Assembly (NCBI GenBank): GCA_026989495.1
Contig: JALSJE010000008.1
Coordinates: forward strand, 1 to 34,414
DNA length: 34,414 bases
Reading direction: 5' to 3'
From: Gammaproteobacteria bacterium
GTDB taxonomy: Bacteria; Pseudomonadota; Gammaproteobacteria; S144-34
How positions within the stretch are numbered: the first letter of the stretch is position 1; every line of letters starts with the position of its first letter. The notes beneath the pieces are model-generated. The model had not been told where the DNA came from. It did not search any database and worked only from the letters and a program-made list of their open reading frames with translations. Positions 23,719 to 34,253 of the stretch are shown here, in pieces. Both the position numbers and the translations under genes were made by a program.

Positions 23719-24654
23719 TCAGTGCCCCAACAATTCCATGATGAGTGGAAGGTAATGGTCGAGCAGCAGAAAAGCAAACAGGGCCGTGAGGTAGAAGATC
23801 GAATAGCCGAAGGTGCGCAGCGCCGCGCGGTCGTCCCCGGTGCGGTGCAGGGTGACGGCGTGCCACAGGAAGCCCGCCCCCAGCGCCACCGCCCCGCCGA
23901 GGTAGAACACGCCGCTCATGCGCGTGACGAAGGGCAGCAGGCTCACGGCGAACAGCATCACGGTGTAGAGCAGGATGTGCAGCCGCGTGAGGGCCACCCC
24001 GTGGGTGACGGGCAGCATGGGGATGTCGGCGCGCGCATAGTCCTCGCGCCGATAGATGGCGAGCGCCCAGAAGTGGGGCGGTGTCCACGTGAAGATGATG
24101 AGGAAGAGCAGGAGCGCGTCCGGATCCACCTGGCCCGTGACCGCCGCCCAGCCGAGCACCGGCGGCGCGGCCCCGGCCGCCCCACCGATGACGATGTTCT
24201 GGGGGGTGGCGCGCTTGAGGAATAGCGTGTAGACGACCGCGTATCCGACCAGGCTGAGGAAGGTCAGCACGGCGGTGAGGGCGTTGACGAGCCCCACGAG
24301 CACCACCATCGAGGCGGCCACCAGCACGAGGGCGAAGGCGAGCGCCTCGCGCGGGGCGAGCTCGCCACGCGGGAGTGGGCGGTGGCGCGTGCGCCCCATG
24401 GCGGCATCGGCGCGGCGGTCGATCACATGGTTGATCGCTGCCGCGCCCGCCGCCGCGAGCGCGATGCCCAGCGTGCCGCCCAGAAAGGGCCCGGGCGGCG
24501 GCAGCCCCGGCACGGCGAGCAGCATCCCGACCACCGCGGTGAAGACGATGAGCGCCACCACGCGCGGCTTGGTGAGCGCGAGATAGGCACGCCAGCGCCC
24601 GGTGCGGGCGCGTGAGCGGGTGCCGGCGGCAAGCGTCCGGGCCACGGCGCTCAC
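23719..24654 (-). CDS. ctaB: Protoheme IX farnesyltransferase (heme O synthase)
   Basis: 311 residues from a GTG start that overlaps the previous stop by four bases (GTGA). It is a UbiA-type polytopic prenyltransferase. [20 protein letters not shown] opens the first helix; the catalytic Asp-rich motif is [21 protein letters not shown]. The second motif region is [18 protein letters not shown]. It attaches a farnesyl group to heme B to make heme O, the precursor of heme A for the aa3 oxidase. Last gene of the surf1 operon. Confidence 0.96.
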   Translation of the reverse strand: MSAVARTLAAGTRSRARTGRWRAYLALTKPRVVALIVFTAVVGMLLAVPGLPPPGPFLGGTLGIALAAAGAAAINHVIDRRADAAMGRTRHRPLPRGELAPREALAFALVLVAASMVVLVGLVNALTAVLTFLSLVGYAVVYTLFLKRATPQNIVIGGAAGAAPPVLGWAAVTGQVDPDALLLFLIIFTWTPPHFWALAIYRREDYARADIPMLPVTHGVALTRLHILLYTVMLFAVSLLPFVTRMSGVFYLGGAVALGAGFLWHAVTLHRTGDDRAALRTFGYSIFYLTALFAFLLLDHYLPLIMELLGH

Positions 24655-25271
24655 CCGATGCGCGAGGCCCGCAGCAGCCGCTGCAGGTCCTTGAGCAGGC
24701 CGTTGGGCTCGGCCCCCGGCTCGTACATGAGGATCAGCCTTCCGACGGGGTCCACCACGTAGATGCGCCCGGCGGTGCGCGGATCGCGGCCGTCGAGGTC
24801 GAAGCGATCCAGCAGCGCCCGCACCGCCGCGGGCGGTCCGCCTGCCACCACCAGCCCCGGGTGGTGCCCGATGAGGGCCTGCAGGCTCGGACCCGGCGCC
24901 TCGCCCTCCATGATATAGAGCCTGCCGACCCGGCGCATGTCCACGCCGAGGGCGAGCCGGAGCTGGCGCATCTTGTAGAGGCTCTCGCCGCACAGGCCGT
25001 CGCATTCGGTCCCGCCCACGTAGACCAGCCACCAGCGCCCGCGCAGCGTGGCGGGCGTGACCGCGTGGCCCGCGGCGTCGGTGAGGCGGAACTCGCCCAG
25101 GGCACGCGGGGGCTGCACCAGGGTGCCGTGGGCCGCGCCGCCGGCGAGCCCCCAGCGGTCGGCGGTGAGGTAGAGCACCCAGGCCGCGATGAGGGGCGCG
25201 ACGAAGACCACGATGAGCAGCACGATGGTGAGGCTGGGGCGCTGCCCACGGGCGTCCAGCCCCGCGCTCAC
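24651..25271 (-). CDS. Membrane-anchored SCO/thioredoxin-like oxidase assembly protein
   Basis: 206 residues from a GTG start overlapping the surf1 stop by four bases. One membrane helix (about 14-35) is followed by a periplasmic thioredoxin-like domain: [25 protein letters not shown], then CDGLC with Cys90 and Cys94 spaced as in the CxxxC copper site of SCO1/SenC. It ends in a [17 protein letters not shown] strand and a short helix. A protein of this type commonly lies between surf1 and the heme synthases in gammaproteobacterial cox clusters. Copper or thiol delivery to subunit II is inferred; a full SCO protein would have CxxxCP, which is CGESL here. Confidence 0.75.
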   Translation of the reverse strand: MSAGLDARGQRPSLTIVLLIVVFVAPLIAAWVLYLTADRWGLAGGAAHGTLVQPPRALGEFRLTDAAGHAVTPATLRGRWWLVYVGGTECDGLCGESLYKMRQLRLALGVDMRRVGRLYIMEGEAPGPSLQALIGHHPGLVVAGGPPAAVRALLDRFDLDGRDPRTAGRIYVVDPVGRLILMYEPGAEPNGLLKDLQRLLRASRIG

Positions 25272-25996
25272 GGCGCCGCCCTCCACCACCGCCACAGCGC
25301 AAGGCCCCAGAGGGCGAGCACGGTGGCGGCGAGGCCGAACCACTGCACGGCATAGGCCCGGTGCCGCTCGGGACCGAACTCGACGATGCGCCACCGCCGG
25401 GCATAGCCGCCGGGTGACCCCGGGTCGAGATAGACGACGCAGCCGTAGACCGCCCGTCCCAGCGCACGCGCGGCGATGGCGGCATCGAGGTAGGGAACCG
25501 CCAGCGGCCAGCGCACGCCGCCGGCGAGGGCATCGCCCAGGCGCACCCCCACCGCGGCGGGCAGGTTGAGCATTCCCGTCACCTCCACCTCCCCATCGGG
25601 GGGCGCGGGTGCGCTTGCCCCGGCCAGGCCCCCGGCGGCAGGGATCCAGCCGCGATTGACCAGCACCCACGGGCCGCCGTCGAGGGGCACCAGCGGGGTG
25701 TAGACGTGGTAGCCCACGCGGCCGTCGAGCACCTGGTTGGCGAGCAGGATCTGGCGCTCGGCCACATAGCGGCCGCGCAACCGCACGCGCAGGTAGCGGT
25801 GGCGCGCCGGGTCGCACGGACGCGGCAGGGCCGCCAGCGGCGGGCCGGACCGCGCCGCCGCGTGCGCGGCGAGCAGCGCGGCCTTCTCCTGCGCGCGCTG
25901 GAGCTGCCACAGGCCCAGCCCCGCCAGGGCCGCGGCCAGCGGCACGGCCACGAGCATGGCGAGCCACGGCGCACGGCCGCCCCGGGGCTCATCCAT
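25268..25996 (-). CDS. SURF1 family cytochrome oxidase assembly protein
   Basis: 242 residues with two membrane helices at the ends (about 11-32 and 220-237), the SURF1 topology. Conserved segments are [56 protein letters not shown] and the C-terminal [23 protein letters not shown]1 assists heme A insertion into subunit I. It starts a three-gene coupled operon with the SCO-like gene and ctaB, and is divergent from the DUF2909 gene. Confidence 0.93.
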   Translation of the reverse strand: MDEPRGGRAPWLAMLVAVPLAAALAGLGLWQLQRAQEKAALLAAHAAARSGPPLAALPRPCDPARHRYLRVRLRGRYVAERQILLANQVLDGRVGYHVYTPLVPLDGGPWVLVNRGWIPAAGGLAGASAPAPPDGEVEVTGMLNLPAAVGVRLGDALAGGVRWPLAVPYLDAAIAARALGRAVYGCVVYLDPGSPGGYARRWRIVEFGPERHRAYAVQWFGLAATVLALWGLALWRWWRAAP

Positions 25997-26036
25997 GGCG
26001 CCCCGCCACGCGCCCGCTGGCGGGGACGGGCTGCGC

Positions 26037-26042
26037 TATACT
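26037..26042 (+). promoter_or_regulatory. Possible -10 element of the DUF2909 gene
   Basis: TATACT in the GC-rich 77-base gap between the divergent SURF1 and DUF2909 genes, 32 bases before the GTG start. The context GCTATACT is similar to the box ahead of the GGDEF gene. No clear -35 is visible. Confidence 0.4.
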
Positions 26043-26073
26043 GCTCCTCACGGCGCGCCACCGGAGCAACCCC

Positions 26074-26283
26074 GTGCTGTTCAAGGGCATCGTCCTCGTC
26101 CTGCTCGGCCTGATCTTCCTCAGCCTCACCAGCGCGCTGGGCTTCCTCGTCAGGGACCGTGGCCAGGGCGAGCGCACCGTGCGGGCGCTGACGCTGCGCA
26201 TCGGGCTCTCGGTGGCGCTGTTCGCGCTCCTGATGCTGGGCTTCGCCACCGGCCTCATCGAGCCCCACGGCATCACGCCCTGA
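26074..26283 (+). CDS. DUF2909 (twin-transmembrane) small protein of the cox cluster
   Basis: 69 residues from a GTG with GGAG upstream. Two hydrophobic helices (about 4-22 and 44-62) flank a charged loop (VRDRGQGERTVRALTLRIG), the pattern of DUF2909 proteins. These are commonly found within gammaproteobacterial aa3 oxidase loci; the function is unknown. It is the only plus-strand gene of the respiratory block and converges on ctaE. Confidence 0.87.
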   Translation: MLFKGIVLVLLGLIFLSLTSALGFLVRDRGQGERTVRALTLRIGLSVALFALLMLGFATGLIEPHGITP

Positions 26284-26352
26284 GCCCCGTCCGTCCCGGG
26301 CCGGCAGCGTCCCGGCGCCACGAGGGCCAGTCCTGTGGGGAGCCATCCCCGC

Positions 26353-26390
26353 GGGCGCGGCATCCGGTGGGCGCGGCATCCTTGCCGCGC
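26353..26390. repeat. Tandem 13-mer and hairpin after the DUF2909 gene
   Basis: GGGCGCGGCATCC occurs twice (26353-26365 and 26369-26381). The second copy pairs through GCGCGGCA (26371-26378) with TGCCGCGC (26383-26390) around a four-base loop. It could terminate the DUF2909 transcript, but no T-run follows. Confidence 0.5.
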
Positions 26391-26427
26391 ACCCATGAAA
26401 CAACGACGCGCCCACCGCCTGACGAAA

Positions 26428-26459
26428 GGGGCCTGCGGCGAGGCGCGGCCGCAGGCCCC
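26428..26459 (-). terminator. Hairpin terminator of the ctaC-ctaE operon
   Basis: A perfect 12-bp stem, GGGGCCTGCGGC (26428-26439) with GCCGCAGGCCCC (26448-26459), lies 13 bases past the ctaE stop. On the minus strand it is followed by TTTCGT, a short T-run, so intrinsic termination is plausible. Confidence 0.65.
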
Positions 26460-26472
26460 CGCTGCACGCGGC

Positions 26473-27366
26473 TCAGATCCAGTAGACGAACACGAACAGG
26501 AACAGCCACACGACGTCCACGAAATGCCAGTACCAGGCCACCGCCTCGAAGGCGAAGTGGTTGTCGGGCGTGAAGTGCCCGGCGATGGCCCGGAGCAGGA
26601 TCACCGTCAGCATGATGGTGCCGATGGTGACGTGGAGGCCGTGGAAGCCGGTGAGCATGAAGAAGGTCGAGCCGTAGATCCCGGAGGAGAGCTTGAGGTT
26701 CAGATCCTGGTAGGCATGGACGTACTCTTCGGCCTGGAGGGCGAGGAAGGTCACGCCCAGGGCGATGGTGGCGATCAGGCCGAGGACGAGCTGGCCGCGG
26801 TTGCCCTTCTTGAGGCCCCAGTGCGCCCAGGTCACGGTCACGCCCGAGCTCAGCAGGATCAGGGTGTTGATCGCGGGCACGCCCCAGGTCTCGATGATGC
26901 CCTTGGGCACCGGATAGGGGTTGCTGTCGGGAGTCACCACCGCGGCGGGCGGCTCCAGCAGAGGCCAGACGGCCTCGAATCCTTTCCACAGCAGCTCGTG
27001 GGTGAGAAAGCCGTCCCCGGCCCCGCCCAGCCATGGCACCGAGAAGACGCGGGCGTAGAACAGCGCGCCGAAGAAGGCGGCGAAGAACATCACCTCGGAG
27101 AAGATGAACCAGCCCATCCCCCAGCGGAAGGAGCGGTCCACCTGCTCGTTGTACAGGCCGGCGAGGTTCTCGCGGATGACCGTCCCGAACCAGCCGAACA
27201 TCATGATCACCAGGATCGCGAAACCGGCCGCCATGAACCAGGGGCCCGCGCCGGAACCGTTGAGCCAGGCCCCGAAGCCGCCCAGCATGGCGGTCAGCCC
27301 GACGGAGCCCACGATGGGCCAGTGGCTGCCGTGGGGGAGGTAGTAGCCGCTATGCGCTGTGCTCAT
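26473..27366 (-). CDS. ctaE: Cytochrome c oxidase subunit III
   Basis: 297 residues, about seven membrane helices. Family segments: FRWGMGWFIFSEVMFFAAFF, WGVPAINTLILLSSGVTVTW, ALQAEEYVHAYQDLNLKLSS, STFFMLTGFHGLHVTIG and FEAVAWYWHFVDVVWLFLFV at the end. The conserved membrane glutamates of subunit III are within the first and third of these. It stabilises the proton-uptake side of subunit I. Last gene of the ctaC-D-G-E operon; a hairpin terminator follows. Confidence 0.97.
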   Translation of the reverse strand: MSTAHSGYYLPHGSHWPIVGSVGLTAMLGGFGAWLNGSGAGPWFMAAGFAILVIMMFGWFGTVIRENLAGLYNEQVDRSFRWGMGWFIFSEVMFFAAFFGALFYARVFSVPWLGGAGDGFLTHELLWKGFEAVWPLLEPPAAVVTPDSNPYPVPKGIIETWGVPAINTLILLSSGVTVTWAHWGLKKGNRGQLVLGLIATIALGVTFLALQAEEYVHAYQDLNLKLSSGIYGSTFFMLTGFHGLHVTIGTIMLTVILLRAIAGHFTPDNHFAFEAVAWYWHFVDVVWLFLFVFVYWI

Positions 27367-27422
27367 CGCTCCGATCCTCGACTGGTGCTTTCGTTGTCAA
27401 ATGGGTCCTGCTCGCGCGCGCC

Positions 27423-28004
27423 TCAGCCGCGCCCCGGATCCGCGACGACCCGGCCGGCCCGCTGCCGCAGGTCGAACAGCGTGTAGGACAGGCTCACGGT
27501 GCGCACCTCGGCGGGCAGCTCCGGGTCGATATAGAACACCACCGCCACCTCCCGCCGCTCGCGGGGCCCGAGCCGCTGCTCGTCGAAGCAGAAGCACTGC
27601 ACCTTGCGCAGGTGCGCCGCCGCCAGGCCCGGCGCCACGCTCGGCACCGCCCGCACGATCACGGGCCTGTCCGCGAGGTTGCGCAGCTCGAACCTGGCGA
27701 CGCGCAGCTCGCCCGGGTGCAGCGTGAGCTTCGGCCGCAGGGGCCGGATCGACACCGCCGCGCCCGCCGGCGCCTGCGCCACGAGCTCCATACGGAGGGT
27801 GCGGGCGGTGTCCACCCGCACGCCGGCAGGCAGGGCGGCCGCCGGATCGAGGTCCACCTTGCCGTTGAGGCCGGTTATCTCGCAGAAGACGTCGTAGAGC
27901 GGCACCAGGGCGAAACCGAAGCCGAACATGGCGGCGGTCACCAGCACCAGCCGCCGGACCAGCCGCCGGTTCGCCTCGCGGGCCTGCGCACGCGGGTCCG
28001 TCAC
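27423..28004 (-). CDS. ctaG: Cox11/CtaG copper chaperone for subunit I
   Basis: 193 residues from a GTG start. An N-terminal membrane helix (about 17-36, LVRRLVLVTAAMFGFGFALV) is followed by PLYDVFCEITGLNGK and an Ig-like periplasmic domain. The copper-binding CFCF (Cys137, Cys139) lies in LRKVQCFCFDEQ. The end, VRTVSLSYTLFDL, is also typical. It inserts CuB into the catalytic subunit. Four bases separate it from the upstream small assembly gene. Confidence 0.95.
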   Translation of the reverse strand: MTDPRAQAREANRRLVRRLVLVTAAMFGFGFALVPLYDVFCEITGLNGKVDLDPAAALPAGVRVDTARTLRMELVAQAPAGAAVSIRPLRPKLTLHPGELRVARFELRNLADRPVIVRAVPSVAPGLAAAHLRKVQCFCFDEQRLGPRERREVAVVFYIDPELPAEVRTVSLSYTLFDLRQRAGRVVADPGRG

Positions 28005-28008
28005 GCCC

Positions 28009-28143
28009 TCAGCCCCTGCCCATCACCCAGAAGAAGGCCAGGTAGAAGCCCAGGGCCACGGCCGCGAGCAGGCCCACCGTGAGCCGGATGCCCCGGCGCA
28101 CGCGCGGATCCTGCCGCGGGTCGTCCGTCAGCCCATGCGCCAT
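28009..28143 (-). CDS. Cytochrome oxidase small assembly protein, 44 residues
   Basis: A 44-codon ORF between ctaD (one base after its stop) and ctaG (four bases before its start). It begins MAHGLTDDPRQDPRVRRG and continues as one membrane helix, ending FFWVMGRG. The ribosome site would be within the end of ctaD. Short single-helix proteins of this kind at this exact position are found in beta- and gammaproteobacterial cox operons and are labelled small assembly proteins; the role is not well defined. Confidence 0.82.
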   Translation of the reverse strand: MAHGLTDDPRQDPRVRRGIRLTVGLLAAVALGFYLAFFWVMGRG

Positions 28144-28144
28144 C

Positions 28145-29725
28145 TCACTTCACCTCCGGCGCCTCGGCGAAGGTGTGGTAGGGCGCGGGCGAGGGCACCG
28201 TCCACTCCAGCCCCTTGGCGCCCTCCCACACCTGGGCGGTGGCCTTCTGTCCGCCGCGCACGCACTTCCAGATCACGTACACGAACAGGAGCTGCGAGAG
28301 CCCGAAGGCGAAGGCGCCGATGGTGGAGACCTGGTTCCACTCGGTGAACTGGATCGCGTAGTCGGCGTAGCGGCGCGGCATGCCCGCGAGTCCCAGGAAG
28401 TGCTGCGGGAAGTAGAGCACGTTCACCGAGATCACCGAGAGCCAGAAGTGCCACTTGCCCAGCCTCTCGTCGTACATGTGGCCGGTCCACTTCGGCAGCC
28501 AGTAGTAGACGGCCGCGAAGATGGCGAAGAGCGCGCCCGTCACCAGCACGTAGTGGAAGTGGGCCACCACGAAGTAGGAATCGTGGTACTGGAAGTCGGC
28601 GGGCGCGATGGCGAGCATCAGCCCCGAGAAGCCGCCGATGGTGAACAGGATCACGAAGGCCACCGCGAACAGCATGGGCGTCTCGAAGGTCATGGCGCCG
28701 CGCCACATGGTGGCCACCCAGTTGAAGACCTTCACGCCCGTGGGCACCGCGATGAGCATGGTGGCGTACATGAAGAACAGCTCGCCCGCCAGCGGCATGC
28801 CCACCGTGAACATGTGATGCGCCCACACGATGAAGCTCAGGAAGGCGATGGAGGCGGTGGCGTAGACCATCGAGCTGTAGCCGAACAGCGGCTTGCGCGC
28901 GAAGGTGGGGATGATCTGGGAGATCACCCCGAAGGCGGGCAGGATCATGATGTAGACCTCGGGATGCCCGAAGAACCAGAAGATGTGCTGGAACATCACC
29001 GGGTCGCCGCCGCCGGCCGCATCGAAGAAGCTGGTGCCGAAGTACTTGTCGGTGAGCAGCATGGTGACCGCGCCCGCCAGCACCGGCATCACGGCGATCA
29101 GCAGGTAGGCCGTGATGAGCCAGGTCCAGACGAACAGCGGCATCTTCATCAGCGTCATGCCGGGCGCGCGCATGTTGAGGATGGTGGCGATGATGTTGAT
29201 CGCCCCCATGATCGAGGACAGCCCCAGGAGGTGCACGGAGAAGATGAGGAAGGGGAAGGCCTCGCCCGTCTGCAGCACGAGCGGCGGATACATGGTCCAG
29301 CCCGCCGCCGGCGCGCCGCCTTCCATGAACAGGGTGGAGAGCAGCATGGCGCCGGCGAAGGGCAGGATCCAGAAGCTCCAGTTGTTCATGCGCGGCAGCG
29401 CCATGTCGGGCGCGCCGATCATCATCGGGATGAGCCAGTTGGCGAGCCCCACGAAGGCCGGCATGATGGCGCCGAAGACCATGATGAGCCCGTGCATGGT
29501 GGTCATGGCGTTGAAGAACTGCGGGTCCACGTACTGGATGCCGGGCTCCCACAGCTCGGCGCGGATGACGAGCGCCATGATGCCGCCCACGAAGAGCATC
29601 ACCAGCGAGAAGATCAGATAGAGCGTTCCGATGTCCTTGTGGTTGGTGGTGAACAGCCACCGCTTCAGGCCGCGCGGCGGCTCGTCGTGGTGGTGCGCCT
29701 CGTGCGTCGTCGTCGCGGTGCTCAT
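28145..29725 (-). CDS. ctaD: aa3-type cytochrome c oxidase subunit I
   Basis: 526 residues, twelve membrane helices. Signature: HIFWFFGHPEVYIMILPAFG, with the CuB histidine, cross-linked tyrosine and the glutamate of an A1-type oxidase. The two CuB histidines are in FIVWAHHMFTVG, the K-channel lysine in VPTGVKVFNW, the D-channel aspartate in GAPDMALPRMNNW, and the heme ligands in HDSYFVVAHFHYVL. It is a proton-pumping low-affinity oxidase. Whether it holds heme A or O cannot be told from the sequence. It lies 45 bases after ctaC. Confidence 0.97.
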   Translation of the reverse strand: MSTATTTHEAHHHDEPPRGLKRWLFTTNHKDIGTLYLIFSLVMLFVGGIMALVIRAELWEPGIQYVDPQFFNAMTTMHGLIMVFGAIMPAFVGLANWLIPMMIGAPDMALPRMNNWSFWILPFAGAMLLSTLFMEGGAPAAGWTMYPPLVLQTGEAFPFLIFSVHLLGLSSIMGAINIIATILNMRAPGMTLMKMPLFVWTWLITAYLLIAVMPVLAGAVTMLLTDKYFGTSFFDAAGGGDPVMFQHIFWFFGHPEVYIMILPAFGVISQIIPTFARKPLFGYSSMVYATASIAFLSFIVWAHHMFTVGMPLAGELFFMYATMLIAVPTGVKVFNWVATMWRGAMTFETPMLFAVAFVILFTIGGFSGLMLAIAPADFQYHDSYFVVAHFHYVLVTGALFAIFAAVYYWLPKWTGHMYDERLGKWHFWLSVISVNVLYFPQHFLGLAGMPRRYADYAIQFTEWNQVSTIGAFAFGLSQLLFVYVIWKCVRGGQKATAQVWEGAKGLEWTVPSPAPYHTFAEAPEVK

Positions 29726-29770
29726 GGTTGGCTACCCCCTCGCAGGCTGAAGGCTCCAGCCGCCCGCGCC

Positions 29771-30904
29771 TCAGCGCGCGGCGGCGATATCCGCAGGCTG
29801 GACCACGTCGCCGGTGTCGTTGCCCCACGCGTTGCGCTCATAGGTGATGACCGCGGCGAGGTCCACGTCCGAGAGCTGCGGCCCGAAGGCGGCCATGGCC
29901 GTGCCGGGTTTGCCGCGCAGCACGATCTCTATGTGCTCGCGGACGGGGCCCGTGGTGATCCTGCCACCCTTGAGCGCGGGGAAGACGCCCGGCACACCCT
30001 CGCCGTTGGCCTGATGGCAGGCGGCGCAGGACTTCCTGTACACGGCCTCGCCGCGGGCCATGAGCTCGTCCCTGCTCCAGGTCTTCGTCGCAGCGGCCTT
30101 CTCGGCCTCGGCGGCGGCCTTGCGCTGCGCCACCCACTGGCGGTACTCCGCCTCGGGCCTGGCCTCCACCACGATGGGCATGTAGGCGTGGCCCCGGCCG
30201 CACAGCTCGGCGCACTCGCCCCGGTAGACGCCGGGCTCGTCCACCCGCACCCACCATTCGTTCACGAAGCCCGGGATGGCGTCCTTCTTGCCGCCGAGGG
30301 CCGGCACCCACCAGGCATGGATCACATCGTTGGCGGTGAGCAGGATCCTCACCTTCTTGCCCACCGGGATCACGAGCGGATTGTCCACCTCCTGCAGGTA
30401 GTGCTCGCCCTTGGGCGCATCGCCGTAGATCTGCTCCTCGGGTGTGGCGAGATTGCTGAAGAAGCCGATGCCTTCGTCCAGATAGTCGTAGCGCCACTTC
30501 CACTGGTAGCCCGTGACCTTGATGGTGAGGTCGGGGTTGGACGTGTCCTCCATGGCGATCAGCGCCTTGGTCGCCGGCACGGCCATGCCGACGAGGATGA
30601 GGAAGGGGATGATGGTCCAGACGACCTCGATGGCGGTGCTCTCGTGGAACTGCGCCGGCTGCACCCCTCTCGACTTGCGGTGCCTCAGGATGGAGACGAA
30701 GATCGCCCCGAAGACCACCACCCCGATGGCGACGCAGATCCACAGGATCAGCATGTGGAGGTCGTAGGCCTCGCGGCTGATGGGCGTCACGCCTTCGGGA
30801 AGGTTCAGCAGCCCCCAGCCCGAACCGGCCCCGGCGAGCGCGGCGGCCGGTGCGGACAGCAGCAGCGTCAGGGCGAGCCTTCTCGTGGTCTTCTTGGCGC
30901 TCAT
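29771..30904 (-). CDS. ctaC: Cytochrome c oxidase subunit II with fused cytochrome c domain
   Basis: 377 residues. A signal peptide (1-24) is followed by two membrane helices (about 50-71 and 94-112) and a cupredoxin domain with the CuA site: His196, then CAELCGRGHAYM giving Cys231, Cys235, His239 and Met242. A cytochrome c domain follows a charged helical linker (259-275), with heme motif CAACH (293-297) and a likely Met ligand in GTAMAAFG. The fusion makes a caa3-type subunit II, able to take electrons from soluble donors itself. The start overlaps the DUF2244 stop by four bases (ATGA). Confidence 0.97.
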   Translation of the reverse strand: MSAKKTTRRLALTLLLSAPAAALAGAGSGWGLLNLPEGVTPISREAYDLHMLILWICVAIGVVVFGAIFVSILRHRKSRGVQPAQFHESTAIEVVWTIIPFLILVGMAVPATKALIAMEDTSNPDLTIKVTGYQWKWRYDYLDEGIGFFSNLATPEEQIYGDAPKGEHYLQEVDNPLVIPVGKKVRILLTANDVIHAWWVPALGGKKDAIPGFVNEWWVRVDEPGVYRGECAELCGRGHAYMPIVVEARPEAEYRQWVAQRKAAAEAEKAAATKTWSRDELMARGEAVYRKSCAACHQANGEGVPGVFPALKGGRITTGPVREHIEIVLRGKPGTAMAAFGPQLSDVDLAAVITYERNAWGNDTGDVVQPADIAAAR

Positions 30905-31428
30905 GTCGCTCGGTCTCCTCCGGTGGGATGCAGGTGATCCGGTGCCCGCGGGCCGGGTGCGGCGATGGCGGCGCGCAGACGCGCGGCGAGGCGCTCGCGC
31001 TCCTCGTCGGTGAGAAGCGCGCCGATCTCGATCGCGCGCCCGTGGCAGCGCAGCGCGAGCCGCGCGGGATGCAGGCCGTGCGAGGGGCGCTCCAGCATCA
31101 CGCGCACCCAGGCGCGCGGGAAGACGCTGCGGCGCTGGGGCCGGCGCCGCCCCTGCTCCACCACCACCTCCTCGGGCCCGATGGTGACGACCTCGCGGTA
31201 GGACAGCCGCCGCGCGACCCAGTAGAGTCCGGCGGCGAGCGCGGCGAGCTCGAGTCCGGCGAAGGGGAGCACCGGCCACGCGCCACGCCAGGCGAAGCCC
31301 GCGGCCACGGTCCCCATCAGCACCCCCAACACCATGATCACTGTGAGGTTTCCCCGCCAGCTCAGGGACCGGTTCGGCCGGATGACGAACCGGCGGCGGC
31401 CAGACGGATCGCTGTCTTCGATGATCAC
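30901..31428 (-). CDS. DUF2244 membrane protein
   Basis: 175 residues from a GTG start. Two adjacent membrane helices (about 28-46 and 51-70) and a C-terminal PH-like beta domain (VVTIGPEEVVVEQG, FPRAWVRVMLE) are typical of DUF2244. The N-terminal FVIRPNRSLSWRG is the family signature. It is the first gene of the ctaC operon, to which it is translationally coupled. Such genes often precede cox operons; the function is unknown. Confidence 0.88.
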   Translation of the reverse strand: MIIEDSDPSGRRRFVIRPNRSLSWRGNLTVIMVLGVLMGTVAAGFAWRGAWPVLPFAGLELAALAAGLYWVARRLSYREVVTIGPEEVVVEQGRRRPQRRSVFPRAWVRVMLERPSHGLHPARLALRCHGRAIEIGALLTDEERERLAARLRAAIAAPGPRAPDHLHPTGGDRAT

Positions 31429-31479
31429 CGTGGCCGACGCCCGGGCCCGGAGCTGACAAAAGTCAGGTTCCGGCGCGCC

Positions 31480-31509
31480 ATCCTAGCGGATGCGATGGGC
31501 GGGGCGCAA
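31480..31509 (-). promoter_or_regulatory. Candidate promoter of the DUF2244-ctaC operon
   Basis: On the minus strand TTGCGC (31509-31504), 18 bases, TAGGAT (31485-31480), with the AT-rich island immediately upstream that could act as an UP element. Start would be near 31473, 45 bases before the GTG. An inverted repeat TGAC-AAAA-GTCA (31454-31465) follows in the leader. Confidence 0.5.
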
Positions 31510-31678
31510 CAAAAAATGATTTTTTGAGGGTTTTTATCCTGATTATGAATAATCTATGATTATTTTTATATTGTTATCTACGAGTATTCCGCTTTTCTCA
31601 TATAAAAAACATATCTATATCATATAATTACACGTTCTCCTTTTCAAGAGTCATGCCATGAAAATACCAGATTTTTCG

Positions 31679-31680
<2 letters not shown>
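31510..31680. other. AT-rich intergenic island
   Basis: About 170 bases dominated by A and T between bioD and the cox operon, in strong contrast to every other part of the window. It has short perfect inverted repeats, AAAAAAT-G-ATTTTTT (31511-31525) and GATTAT-GA-ATAATC (31541-31554), and several ATATG/CATAT words (31598-31626). No ORF longer than about ten codons starts here. It is probably a regulatory region for the cox operon and the downstream flank of bioD. Confidence 0.8.
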
Positions 31681-33325
<1,645 letters not shown>

Positions 33326-33329
<4 letters not shown>

Positions 33330-34108
33330 GGCCCCTCTCTCCCGCCGCGCCGGCGCGGATCGGCCTCGGCGAGCAGCGCCCGCAGCGCCGCCAGCACCCG
33401 CTCCGGATGGCTCAGGAAGGGCGCGTGGCCGGCCTCCTCCACGACGTGGGCGCAGCCGAGGGGAAGGCCCGTGCCGAGCCGCCGCACCGACTCCGGCGGC
33501 ACGAGCCGGTCGCGACCCCCGCCCATCACCACCGCGGGCACGTGCACCTCGCCGAGCCGGGCGCGCAGGTCCGCGGCGGCGAGCACGGCGAGCCCCGCCT
33601 CGAGCGCGCCGGGCGCCGGGGGGCCTGCGGCCTCCAGCACGGCGTGCAGCCGCCGCAGCGTGGCCGTGGCGCCGGCCGCGCCGCGCACCTGCAGCGCCAG
33701 GAAGCGACGCACGGTGCCGGCCCAGTCGCGCGCCAGGTCCTCGGCGAAGCCCGCGAGCACCTCCGGCGCCACGCCCGGCCAGCCGTCGGGGGACGCGGTG
33801 AAGCGGGGGGTGGCGGCCACCAGGCCCAGGCCGGCCACCCGCTCGGGAGCGGCGAGCGCCGCGGCCAGCGCCCCGAGGCCCCCGAGCGACCAGCCGACCC
33901 AGACCGCCCGGGGCGGGGCCGCCGCGAGCAGGGCGGCGGCGAGCGCCTCGGCGTCGCGTGCGGGCGCCGCGGCCCGGCGCTCGCCCTGCCCCGGCAGGTC
34001 CAGCAGCACCGCCTCGCGCTCGGGGGCGAGATCCGCGGCGAGATCGGACCACACCGTGGCCGGCAGCCCCCAGCCCGGCACGAAGACCACCGGCAGGTGC
34101 GCGCTCAC
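33326..34108 (-). CDS. bioH: Pimeloyl-ACP methyl ester carboxylesterase
   Basis: 260 residues from a GTG at 34108; upstream codons lie in the repeat and are unlikely to be coding. It is an alpha/beta hydrolase with oxyanion region VFVPGWGLPATVW, nucleophile Ser74 in GWSLGG, catalytic Asp200 (GGGRDRLVPP) and His228 (EEAGHAPFLSHPE). It removes the methyl group added by BioC and so ends pimelate elongation. Position between bioF and bioC supports the call over other hydrolases. Confidence 0.95.
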
Positions 34109-34132
34109 GGCGCCCTCCGTACCGCGTGCGCA

Positions 34133-34184
34133 CCCCCCTCCCCGGCCCTCCCCCCGCTTGCGGGGGAAGGGTGCGGGAGGGGGG
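34133..34184. repeat. C-rich/G-rich extragenic palindrome, copy 2
   Basis: Outer arms CCCCCCTCCC (34133-34142) and GGGAGGGGGG (34175-34184), inner CCCTCCCCCCGC/GCGGGGGAAGGG around TT. It has the same 52-bp length and design as the copy at 14559-14610. Here it splits bioF from bioH inside an operon. The downstream companion block GGGCGCGCGCCGAT also recurs (34212-34225). Confidence 0.75.
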
Positions 34185-34253
34185 CACGGAGGAGCCGGTC
34201 CGGCGCTGTCCGGGCGCGCGCCGATTCGCCGCACCTGCGCTCAGCGCCCGCGC

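Noticed and set aside
28079-30937. 952-codon plus-strand open frame opposite ctaD and ctaC
   Set aside because: Antisense shadow rich in His, Glu, Asp, Gly and Arg; the minus strand codes intact oxidase subunits with all metal ligands.
31454-31465. TGAC-AAAA-GTCA as a specific operator
   Set aside because: Four-base arms are too short to assign; kept only as a note in the promoter entry.
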